Shown in pieces: positions 17,361 through 26,500 of a DNA stretch of 64,000 nucleotides. The stretch is from the NCBI GenBank assembly GCA_965116115.1, contig OZ220486.1:248001-312000 (forward strand). Reading direction: 5' to 3'. Position 1 is the first letter of the stretch; every line of letters begins with the position of its first letter. Made by a program: the position numbers and the translations under genes. The DNA is from JAPOXR01 sp965116115 (GTDB lineage Bacteria > Pseudomonadota > Alphaproteobacteria > Rhodobacterales > Rhodobacteraceae). The notes beneath the pieces were generated by a model that had not been told where the DNA came from, did no database searches, and saw nothing but the letters and a program-made list of their open reading frames with translations.

Positions 17361-17567
17361 GTCATAACCGGCAGGCAGCCGGCAAGCATTTCCGGAACCG
17401 GGTCCGCTTGCCGCAGGCGGCCATTGAAGTGTCTGTATTATTATCGGCCGCGTCTAATCGGGGCTGCTTTATCGGCACGGAAATCAGCGTGAATCGAGAT
17501 ACGCGTTGACAAAGACCGTCGCTGAAGCTTCAGTCGGGCCGCTTCGTATCCATGACGGAAAGGCGCG

Positions 17568-18098
17568 ATGACCGGATTCAACAGACGCATTTGGGGCGGG
17601 ATGTTTTTTGACTGGCCAGCCAGCCGTACTTTACGTTTCTTCTGACATTCATTTTCGGCCCGTATTTCATATCCGCCGTGGTCGGCGACGGCGGGCTCGG
17701 CCAGCAATATTGGGGATGGATGCTGATCATCGTCGGCATATCCATCGCGGCGCTCGCGCCGATTCTGGGCGCTGTGGCCGACGGAACCAGTTCGAGAAAA
17801 CCTTGGATCATCGTTTTTTCGGCGATGACCGCAGCAGGATCATTCGCGCTCTGGTGGGCAACGCCGGGGGGGGGCGGTTTACTGGCCTCTGATCGCGTTC
17901 GGCATCGGTTTGCTCGCCACGATTTTTGTCAATGCGATGCTGCCCGGCCTCGGGACGGAGCGGGAAGTGGGGGTCATATCCGGTTCCGGGTGGGCTTTCG
18001 GCTATGCCGGAGGCATAGTCGCACTGGCTGTTATGCTGTTCCTGCTGGCCGAAAACGACGCCGGCAGATATATTGAATTTCTTCACGGCGGCTGGCCG
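17568..18098 (+). pseudogene. Broken MFS transporter of the UMF1 (Atg22-like) family
   Basis: Three frames give one protein: MTGFNRRIWGGMFFDWP, then PYFTFLLTFIFGPYFISAVV, GQQYWGWMLIIVGISIAALA, ILGAVADGTSSRKPWI, and IFVNAMLPGLGTEREVGVIS with GSGWAFGYAGGIVALAVM. The DWASQP-like start and the GxxADxxxxRKPW loop are UMF1 features. A frameshift lies at about 17610 and another in a run of nine G (17866-17874). The gene is cut at 18098 by the second Rpn duplication, leaving about a third of a normal 430-residue transporter. Confidence 0.75.
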
Positions 18099-19383
18099 GT
18101 TCGAAGCCGCGGTTTGACATAACGGCGCGGACATGGTTCGGTCGCCGGCGGGCAAGCGCGGAACGGCGCGAGCCGCGGGGAACGGATATTGATCAGTCTT
18201 TCAGATGACATGACGCCGGGGCAGGATGCGGCCCGGGGCGCGCCGGCATGACCTTGCCGCCCGCCCGGCACGACGCTCTGTTCCGTTTGCTGGTCTCCGA
18301 TCCCGCCCGCGCCGGTCATATGCTGCGGGAATGTCTTCCGGCGGACGTGCTCGACCTTCTGGACCCCGGTCATCCGCCCGAGCATGTGGAAGGCACGGCT
18401 GTCGACGCCGAGGGCCGCAGAACGCAGGCGGACGCGATTTTCCGCATCCGCCTCAAGGGCGGCGGCCGGGCCCTGGTCTACGCTTTGCTGGAGCACAAGG
18501 CGCGCCCCGATCCGCTCACGCCGCTCCAGCTCCTGCGTTACATGGTCAGGCTATGGACCAGGGAGACGGACGGCGGCGGCTCCGCCGGGCGGCTGCCGCT
18601 GATCATTCCGGTGGTTTTCTATCACGGGCGGGAGCCGTGGAGGGCGCCGCTGTCGGTTCAGGAGATGATCGATGCTTCGGAGGGGCTGGAACGGCTGGCC
18701 CGCTCTTTCGGAAGTTACACGCTTCGGGATCTCGGGCGGACCGCGCCCGAAGCGTTGTCGCTGGACGTCAGGATCCGTTCGGGCTTTCTGGCCCTCGCGC
18801 TGTCGAACCGGGAGAGTTCCGGCGACGACGAGGACGACATGCTCGTCGCGGGCATTGCCGTCGACGAGTTGGGAAGTTATACTCTCGCCTATATCATCGA
18901 ACAGGTCAGCCTGCCGCCTGAGCGCATCGCAGCCGCGCTCAGGCGGACGGGAAAGGACCCTTACGAAGTGGAGGATATCATGGGAACCGCCGCGCAGATA
19001 TGGAAGGAACAGGGCCGGCAAGAAGGGCTGGCGGAGGGAAAAGCCGCCGCGCAGATATGGAAGGAACAAGGCCGGCAAGAAGGGTTAGCGGAGGGAAAAG
19101 CCGCCGCGCAGATCTGGAAGGAACAGGGCCGGGCCGAAGGACTGGCGGAAGGAAAAGCCGAAGGACTGGCGGAAGGAAAAGCCGAAACGTTTCTGCGCCT
19201 GGCGCGGGTGAAGTTCGGCGGCGTGCCCTCTGCGTGCGTTGAAAGGGTCCGAGGCGCCCCGGCCGGAGAGCTTGACGCATGGCTTGAAGCCCTGATCACG
19301 GCAGAAGACATTGAAGCCGTTTTCGGTGCGCATGGCAGACATTGACGGTACTTTTCCGGCGGGGCTCCGCTTTTGAATTGTGA
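18099..19383. repeat. Direct duplication, copy 2 (partner 16156-17360)
   Basis: This is a near-identical copy of the Rpn segment, beginning exactly where the UMF1 reading frame is lost. It is longer than copy 1 because of additional 18-residue repeat units inside the Rpn gene. A third, short, diverged piece follows at 19540-19672. Confidence 0.85.
18248..19345 (+). CDS. Rpn-family recombination-promoting nuclease/putative transposase (copy 2)
   Basis: The 365-residue protein is almost identical to the one at 16305-17321. Differences include DASEG for EAPEG near residue 145, V for A near 200, and the C-terminal end. Here the AQIWKEQGRxEGLAEGKA unit occurs three times and is followed by an extra EGLAEGKA half-unit, 27 residues more than copy 1. 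The nuclease residues (TQADAIFRI, ALLEHKARP) are intact. Variation in repeat number between sister copies indicates slippage or unequal recombination. Confidence 0.85.
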   Translation: MTLPPARHDALFRLLVSDPARAGHMLRECLPADVLDLLDPGHPPEHVEGTAVDAEGRRTQADAIFRIRLKGGGRALVYALLEHKARPDPLTPLQLLRYMVRLWTRETDGGGSAGRLPLIIPVVFYHGREPWRAPLSVQEMIDASEGLERLARSFGSYTLRDLGRTAPEALSLDVRIRSGFLALALSNRESSGDDEDDMLVAGIAVDELGSYTLAYIIEQVSLPPERIAAALRRTGKDPYEVEDIMGTAAQIWKEQGRQEGLAEGKAAAQIWKEQGRQEGLAEGKAAAQIWKEQGRAEGLAEGKAEGLAEGKAETFLRLARVKFGGVPSACVERVRGAPAGELDAWLEALITAEDIEAVFGAHGRH

Positions 19384-19539
19384 CTGATCGGCATCCATTG
19401 AGGTATCCGGCAAGTGTTTCCGGAAGTCGTTAAAATGTTTGTCGGATGCGTGGCCTCACGAGGGTAGTTTCCTCAAGGACAGGACGTGGGCCGGGTACCC
19501 TGCTTCTGGTCCGGTTCAGTCGGCGCAGTTCGCGGCGTG

Positions 19540-19672
19540 TGCAGGCATGACCCTGCCGCCCGGCATGACGCCTTTTCCCGTCTGCTGGTCTCCGATCCTG
19601 CCCGCGTCGGGCATATACTGCGGGAATGTCTTCCGGCGGACGCGATCGACTGGAAGACGGGAAACGGCAGCG
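19540..19672 (+). pseudogene. 5' fragment of a third Rpn gene
   Basis: The stretch encodes MTLPP, then after a frameshift HDAFSRLLVSDPARVGHILR and ECLPADAID, matching the first 35 or so residues of the two intact Rpn proteins. It is followed by unrelated sequence. It is more diverged than the two long copies, so it is probably older. Confidence 0.7.
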
Positions 19673-19763
19673 CCGCGGGAGACGCGGAATCCGGCGGCAC
19701 CGGGAACGCTTGCCGGATCAGGGCTTTCGCTTTTGAATTTTTCTGCTTTCCAATCAGCGCATT

Positions 19764-20293
19764 TTGTTTCATCAAGGCCTCAATAACACAAACAGAGGCA
19801 GGCAAACAGCTGATTTATCTGATGTTTTCAACGGCATCACCGATCCCCGGCGCAGCAACGCTACGCGGCACAACCTTCACGAAATGCTCATGATCGCTCT
19901 TCTGACCGTCATGTCGGGATGCGAAACATGCACCGATACAGTCGAATACGGCAAAATCAAAAAATCAAGAAGAAATTCCTGCTTGAGTTCATGGAACTGA
20001 AACACGGCACGCCGAGCTGCGACGCCTTTTCCGACCTGTTCAACAGCATTAATCCTCTTGAGCTCGGCATCGTTCCCGCGCGTCTTTCCCGCAGCTGTGC
20101 GGAAGGTCTGACGGCGGAATACGGGGACAGCGTCATCGCCGTCGACGGCAAGGCCCTGCGCCGGTCATTCGCCGACGCTTCGAAGCGGCAGCCTCCGCAT
20201 CCCGCGTGCGCTTTCGCCTCTGAGACGCGTCTGGCTTCCGCGCAGACCGCGGCAGACTTAAGAAAGCCGTATGGTATCGCCGCTATGCGCTGA
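19764..20293 (+). pseudogene. ISAs1-family (H-repeat-type) transposase remnant
   Basis: Two frames together give DVFNGITDPRRSNATRHNLH, EMLMIALLTVMSGCETCTDT, then KKFLLEFMELKHGTPSCDAF and VIAVDGKALRRSF. This is the N-terminal pattern of ISAs1 transposases (DPRR, GxPSHDTF, DGKxLRGS). A frameshift near 19965 splits it. The part after AFASETRLASAQ collapses into a deletion, so the catalytic C-terminus is missing. Confidence 0.7.
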
Positions 20294-20392
20294 ATCTCAT
20301 CAGCTCCGCTGGACTGCTGCCGGAAAACGGGGAATCCCAAAAGCGATAGCCCTGCTTGCCGGATAACTTAAAAGTTACAACAGGGGGTAAAA

Positions 20393-20578
20393 ATGAGACT
20401 CGTGAGAATTGAAGAAGCGTGCGAAGAAATCCTGGATCGCTGCCGCGAACTGCGTGGCATGTTCCGGAACCTCGAATCTCTGGAGGATTTGCCGGAAGGT
20501 GACCTTACGGGACTTTCGGACGCGCTGGACACCGCTGTTAACCATCCGCATGCGGCAGGCGCGGAAACGGACGAATGA
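20393..20578 (+). CDS. Small acidic hypothetical protein
   Basis: The 61-residue product (MRLVRIEEACEEILDRCREL..., ending in AAGAETDE) is helical and acidic. ATG 20393 is preceded by AGGGGG at a good distance, a better ribosome site than most frames in this decayed region have. I recognise no family. It stands alone between an ISAs1 remnant and about 520 empty bases. Confidence 0.4.
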   Translation: MRLVRIEEACEEILDRCRELRGMFRNLESLEDLPEGDLTGLSDALDTAVNHPHAAGAETDE

Positions 20579-21101
20579 GGGGCGGAACAGGAAACCAGCG
20601 GCATGGATGCGTTTTGACAGGCAGCGGTGGTGCACCGACATACTGAAACACAAGCTCCAGAGGCGCGGACTCCCGGATCATGCGGAGTTTGAATCCCGCT
20701 CCCACTTCGGCGGTCCGGGAATTCCCGCAGATTAAACCGGACGGGCGGAACGTTCGCTGACTGCCGTTGGGCTTCAGGCCGGACAGATGCGTCCTGTGTC
20801 ATTTTTGATGGAGAGATTCGACGCCTGTGTCGTAACGGTTCGCAATCCGTTCCGTCCTTTGAAGGAAGGCGAGTGACCGCCGAGAAACGCATATATTGAT
20901 CGCCGTGAGGGGTGCCTGCTCTGATTGCCGGAAAACACCTGCCGTGCGGCGGCATGCTCCGAATGTCATCTCAATCCTTGGCGCTTCGTCATCGCGCGGG
21001 GCTGCGGAAGAAACGTTCTTCAGGCCTGTGCCCTTTATTTTCCCGCGCCGAAGGCGCCGACGGTCGTCTGAAAATACTCTCGCATGAAACTGTCTTCATT
21101 G
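20579..21101. other. Intergenic region without a recognisable gene
   Basis: No frame here resembles a known protein on either strand and no repeat shared with the rest of the window was seen. It separates the IS-rich segment from the conserved uppP-gltD-gltB stretch. Confidence 0.4.
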
Positions 21102-21905
21102 TCACGCCCAAGCGAAAACCAGCAGTCCGGATCCGAGGATAACGCGGTAAATCACGAACGGCGTGAAGCTGAATCTCTTCAGCATTTCCATCATTGCAGC
21201 CACGGCCGCCAGTGCGGAAACAAAGGACAGAGCGGCGACAACGCTTGCTTCGCGCAATGCGATTCCGTTGCCCGACGCGATGATCTCAGCAAGCGTCAAA
21301 GCCGAAGCCGCCGCGATGACGGGAATAGACATCAGCATTGACAGCCGCGCCGCGCCGCGGCGTCCGTATCCGCAGATCCTTGCGGCGGTGATGACAACGC
21401 CGGAGCGCGATGCTCCCGGAATGAGGGCGGTGACCTGCCAAAGGCCTAGGATCAACGCATCTTTCAGATTCCAGTCGGCTGCCGGCTTGGCCGCCGGCTT
21501 TGATTTGTCAGCCCAGTAAAGAATGATACCGAAGCCCAGCGTGGCGAGGCCGATGACCTGAGGATTCCGCAGCATGTCATCCAGTCCGGCGAGTTTGACG
21601 GCTCCGCCGGCGACGATGACCGGCACGGTCGCCAATCCCATACAGACGGCGAGCCGTGAATCGGCTGAAGCGGTTGAGCCGCGGGCCAGATCGGCGATTC
21701 CAGCCGCGGCGCGGGCGGCATCGCGCCGGAAATACAGAAGAACCGCGCCGAGTGAACCGGCGTGGGCCGCGATATCGATGCTCAGCCCTTGGTCCCGCAG
21801 ACCCGTCAGAAGCGGAATCAAGGCAAGATGCCCGGACGACGACACTGGCAGGAATTCAGTGACTCCTTGGATGAAAGCTGTCAGAATGATATGAAATGAT
21901 GTCAT
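21102..21905 (-). CDS. uppP: Undecaprenyl-diphosphatase (UppP/BacA)
   Basis: This inner-membrane phosphatase recycles undecaprenyl diphosphate to the monophosphate carrier used for peptidoglycan and other cell-wall polymers; overproduction gives bacitracin resistance. The 267-residue protein has both family motifs: the Glu-rich GVTEFLPVSSSGHLALIP near residues 14-31 and PGASRSGVVIT near 163-173. It has the expected multiple hydrophobic helices. The length is normal and the gene looks intact. It is divergent from gltD, with about 175 bases between. Confidence 0.92.
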   Translation of the reverse strand: MTSFHIILTAFIQGVTEFLPVSSSGHLALIPLLTGLRDQGLSIDIAAHAGSLGAVLLYFRRDAARAAAGIADLARGSTASADSRLAVCMGLATVPVIVAGGAVKLAGLDDMLRNPQVIGLATLGFGIILYWADKSKPAAKPAADWNLKDALILGLWQVTALIPGASRSGVVITAARICGYGRRGAARLSMLMSIPVIAAASALTLAEIIASGNGIALREASVVAALSFVSALAAVAAMMEMLKRFSFTPFVIYRVILGSGLLVFAWA

Positions 21906-22081
21906 CGCTTTAGATGAATCCCGTCCAGTCAGGTAAATAATTCTGTCTTAAAATTACTTGATTCGCGACAGTGCTTCGGAATGCCGCAGGATTGATTCGC
22001 GCAAAGGTCATAATTATTGACTTTAAGTCCGCGTTCCATTGGTGTAACGTATCGTTCCCCCGATGATTTGGAGCCATTCCC
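21906..22081. promoter_or_regulatory. Divergent intergenic region between uppP and gltD
   Basis: These 176 bases must hold the promoters of both genes. TTGACT at 22017-22022 followed by TGTAAC at 22043 is the only -35/-10-like pair seen toward gltD, but the 20-base spacing is poor. GGAG lies eight bases before the gltD ATG. Confidence 0.35.
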
Positions 22082-23515
22082 ATGGCCGGAAACAAGATGC
22101 TTGCTTTTGTCGGACTTGACAAGGAAATGCCGGTGAAGCGGCCGCCTGAACTCAGGTCGGCCGACTTCCGCGAGATCTATGACGAATACGCGCCGCAGAC
22201 GGCGGCGAAACAGGCCGGCCGCTGTTCCCAGTGCGGCGTTCCTTACTGCCAGACGCACTGTCCGCTCCACAACAATATCCCTGACTGGCTGCGCATGACC
22301 GCCGAGGGGCGGCTTCAGGAAGCCTACGAACTCAGCCAGCAAACCAACGCCTTCCCGGAAATCTGCGGACGGATCTGTCCCCAGGACCGGCTGTGTGAAG
22401 GAAACTGCGTGATTGAACTGTCGGGCCACGGCACCGTGACCATCGGATCTGTGGAAAAGTATCTGACGGAGCTCGCATGGAACGAAGGCTGGGTGAAACC
22501 GGTCAGTCCTCCGTGGACGATCGGATACTCGGTCGGAATCGTCGGTTCAGGGCCGGGCGGGCTGGCGGCGGCGGACCGGCTGCTCAGGCGGGGCGCGTCG
22601 GTCACCGTATATGAAAGAAACGACCGCGCCGGCGGGTTGATGACTTACGGCATTCCCGGGTTCAAGCTGGAAAAGCATGTGGTGGCGAGGCGGATCGCGC
22701 AGCTTGAGGAAGGGGGAGCGGATTTCGTTCTGAATTGCGAAGTCGGTATGGATATAGGATTCTCGGAACTGCAGGAACGGCACGACGCCGTGCTGATAGC
22801 GACCGGCGTCTACAAGTCCCGCGAACTGGAATGTCCCGGCGTCGGGCTGGGAAACATTGTGCCCGCGCTGGATTATCTGACGGCATCCAACCGTAAGGGT
22901 TTCGGCGATGCGGTGCCGGAATTTGACAACGGAAGCCTTGATGCTTCCGGAAAACGGGTCGTTGTGATCGGCGGCGGCGACACCGCGATGGACTGCGTCC
23001 GCACAGCGGTGCGTCAGGGCGCGTCGTCTGTCAAATGCCTCTACCGCCGCGACTGGAAGAACATGCCGGGATCCCGGCGCGAAGTGGCGAATGCCCGCGA
23101 AGAAGGGGTTGAATTCAAATGGCTGACGCAGCCGAGGGCTTTCACCGGCGAACCGGAGGTCGCATCTGTAATGGTCGCGAAAATGCGGCTAGGCCCTCCG
23201 GATGCGACCGGCCGGCGCTCGCCTAAGCCGCAGACCGGCGCGGATTTCCGCGAGGATGCCGATCTTGTGATCAAGGCGCTTGGCTTCGAGGCCGAAGATC
23301 TGCCGGAACTGTGGGAGACCGAAGACTTGGAGGTCACGGGTTGGGGAACGGTGAAAACGGATTTCCGGTCGCATGCGACAAGTCTCCCTGGCGTCTGGGC
23401 GGTCGGCGATATTGTCCGGGGCGCCAGTCTGGTCGTGTGGGCCATCCGGGACGGCCGGGAAGCAGCGGATTCAATTCTGCGGTGCGCTGCGGCATCCCGG
23501 AGATCTGCGGCCTGA
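22082..23515 (+). CDS. gltD: Glutamate synthase [NADPH] small (beta) subunit
   Basis: GltD takes electrons from NADPH through FAD and iron-sulfur centres and passes them to GltB. The 477-residue protein has the N-terminal cysteine-rich segment CSQCGVPYCQTHCPLHNN (about 47-64) and a second set in CGRICPQDRLCEGNC, which bind 4Fe-4S clusters. The FAD-binding GSGPGGLAAADRLLRRG is near 156, the NADPH-binding VVIGGGDTAMDC near 300, and a C-terminal FAD motif AVGDIVRGASLVVWAI. GGAG lies eight bases before ATG 22082. gltB starts eleven bases after its stop, so the two are one operon in D-B order. Confidence 0.93.
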   Translation: MAGNKMLAFVGLDKEMPVKRPPELRSADFREIYDEYAPQTAAKQAGRCSQCGVPYCQTHCPLHNNIPDWLRMTAEGRLQEAYELSQQTNAFPEICGRICPQDRLCEGNCVIELSGHGTVTIGSVEKYLTELAWNEGWVKPVSPPWTIGYSVGIVGSGPGGLAAADRLLRRGASVTVYERNDRAGGLMTYGIPGFKLEKHVVARRIAQLEEGGADFVLNCEVGMDIGFSELQERHDAVLIATGVYKSRELECPGVGLGNIVPALDYLTASNRKGFGDAVPEFDNGSLDASGKRVVVIGGGDTAMDCVRTAVRQGASSVKCLYRRDWKNMPGSRREVANAREEGVEFKWLTQPRAFTGEPEVASVMVAKMRLGPPDATGRRSPKPQTGADFREDADLVIKALGFEAEDLPELWETEDLEVTGWGTVKTDFRSHATSLPGVWAVGDIVRGASLVVWAIRDGREAADSILRCAAASRRSAA

Positions 23516-23526
23516 AGGAAAACACC

Positions 23527-26500
23527 ATGAGAGAAAACTTTCATTTCAATGCCTCCGGAGAGGCCGAGGCGCGGCGGAGGCTGTCGGAAGAGGGCCTTTA
23601 CTGCCCTGAACACGAGCATGATTCGTGCGGCGTCGGACTGGTGGCTTCCGTCAGCGGGAAAAAATCGCGGAAGATCGTCGAAACCGGCATCCGGGCCCTG
23701 AAAGCTGTCTGGCACCGGGGCGCGGTCGATGCGGACGGCAAGACCGGAGACGGCGCGGGTCTGCTTTTTCAGCTGCCGGTCCGGTTCTTTTACGACCAGG
23801 TGAGGCGGACCGGACATGAGCCGGACAAAGACCGCCGGATCGCGGTCGGCATGGTGTTTCTGCCGCGGACCGACTTCGCCGCCCAGGAAGGATGCCGTTC
23901 CATCGTTGAAACCGAAATCCTGCGCATGGGCCACGCTATCTACGGTTGGCGGCATGTGCCCGTCGACACCGGCGTGCTCGGTGAAAAGGCCAATGCCACC
24001 CGTCCGGAAATCGAGCAGATCATGGTGTCCGACCGCAAAGGGTTGAGTGAAACGGATTTTGAGCGCGAACTGTATCTGATCCGCCGCCGGATCGAGCGGG
24101 CCGTCGTTGAAGGACAGCTGACGGGGTTTTATATCTGCTCGCTTTCCTGCCAGACCATCGTTTACAAAGGGATGATGCTGGCCGAGCAGGTCTCGGAATT
24201 CTATCCCGACCTCAAGGACGAACGATTCGTCTCAGCCTATGCGCTCTACCATCAGCGGTATTCAACAAACACTTTCCCGCAGTGGTGGCTGGCGCAGCCG
24301 TTCCGATGCCTTGCCCATAACGGCGAGATCAACACGCTCAAGGGTAATTTGAACTGGCTCAAAGGTCACCAGATCAGAATGGCTTCCAAAAGCTTTGGAG
24401 AATACGCCGAGGACATCAAACCTGTCGTTCCGAACGGATCATCTGATTCGGCGTCGCTCGATTCAGTGTTTGAAATGATGGTGCGGGCGGGGCGGAGCGC
24501 GCCGATGGCGAAAACCGTCCTTGTGCCCGAGGCTTGGTCGAAAAAGCCGGAGGAAATGCCGCAGGCGTGGCGTGACATGTACAATTTCTGCAACGCTGTC
24601 ATGGAACCCTGGGACGGTCCTGCCGCGCTAGTGATGACGGACGGACGGTGGGTCTGCGCCGGCATGGACCGTAACGGCCTTCGCCCGATGCGTTACACGG
24701 TCACATCGGACGGCATCATCATCGCCGGCTCCGAAACCGGAATGGTCCCTGTTGATGAAGCGGCGATCGTGGAAAAGGGCGCTCTCGGACCCGGACAGAT
24801 GGTGGCTGTCGATCTGCTGGAAAACAAACTCTGCCATGACGCTGAACTGAAAGACATGCTGGCCGCCTCGCGTCCTTTCGCACAGCGCGTCTCCGTGATT
24901 GAAGAACTGGAATCGGTTGTCGGCGACCCCGCGGAAACCGCTTTGTTCGAGGGAGAAGCGCTTCGCCGCCGGCAGATGATGGCGGGTTTCACGCTGGAAG
25001 AGCTGGAAACGGTTCTGGCGCCGATGGCCGAGGACGGAAAGGAAGCTGTCGCTTCCATGGGCGATGACACGCCCCCGGCTGTTCTGTCATCGCAGTTCCG
25101 GCCGCTCAGCCATTATTTCCGCCAGAATTTCAGCCAAGTCACGAACCCGCCCATTGACTCGCTCCGCGAGCACCGGGTCATGAGTCTCAGAACCCGGTTC
25201 GGGAATCTCCGGAATCTGCTGGAAGAAGACGACGTTCAGGTCGCGGCGGCGATTTACGATACGCCGTTCCTGAGCAACGCGGCTTATGAGGCCGTCATGC
25301 GTCATTTCGGCGATTCCGTGGCGGAGATCGACTGTTCGTTTCCGGCGGACGGCGGTCCGAACGGCCTGCAGCACGCGCTCGACAGGATCCGCTCCGAGGC
25401 GGAGGATGCTGTCCGTTCCGGATATCTCCATTTGTCGCTATCGGACATGAACCAGAGTTCCGCAACGGCGCCTGTTCCGATGATTCTGGCTGTAAGCGCC
25501 GTCAACAGCCGGCTGACGCAGCAGGGGCTGAGAACTTTTGTGTCGCTGAACGTCCGGGCGTCGGAATGCGTCGATCCGCACTATTTCGCCGTGCTCGTGG
25601 GCTGCGGCGCCACCACGGTGAACGCATATCTGGCTCAGGATTCGATCGCTGAAAGAATCAATAAGGGCCTCATCGACATGAGCCTGAATCAAGCGGTCGC
25701 GAAGTTTCGGGAGGCCATCGACCAAGGTCTGCTCAAAATCATGTCGAAGATGGGCATCTCGGTGATTTCCTCGTACCGGGGCGGCCTTAATTTTGAGGCG
25801 GTCGGTCTGTCGCGGGCCATGGCCGCCGAATTTTTTCCCGGCATGCAGAGTCGGGTGTCGGGCATCGGGATATCAGGACTTCAGCGCAATGTTCTGGCGA
25901 GGCACGAGCGCAGCTGGAAAGGCGTGGATGCGACGCTGCCGGTCGGCGGATTTTACAAGGCGAGGCATTCCGGAGAAGTCCACGCTTGGGAAGCCCGTTC
26001 AATGCACATGCTGCAATCGGCGTGCGACAAGCAGAGCTACGCTCTCTGGAAGAAATATTCCGAACGGCTCAATTCGCGGCCGCCGATGCACCTGCGGGAC
26101 CTGCTGGAGATTTCAGCGCCGGCGGATCCGGTGGATCTGCAGGAAGTCGAGTCGGTCACCGCCATCAGGAAGCGGTTCGTCACTCCCGGCATGTCGCTGG
26201 GGGCGCTCAGTCCGGAAGCGCACCGGACGCTGAATGTGGCCATGAACCGGATCGGCGCCAGATCCGATTCCGGGGAAGGCGGCGAGGATCCGGCGCATTT
26301 CGTGCCCGACCCGAACGGCGACAATCCGTCGGCCCGTATCAAACAAGTGGCCAGCGGCCGGTTCGGAGTCACGGCTGAATATCTGAATCACTGCGACGAG
26401 TTGGAGATCAAAATCGCGCAGGGCGCGAAACCGGGCGAGGGCGGCCAGCTCCCCGGCCAGAAAGTGACGGAACTTATCGCCAGGCTCCGCCATTCAACCG

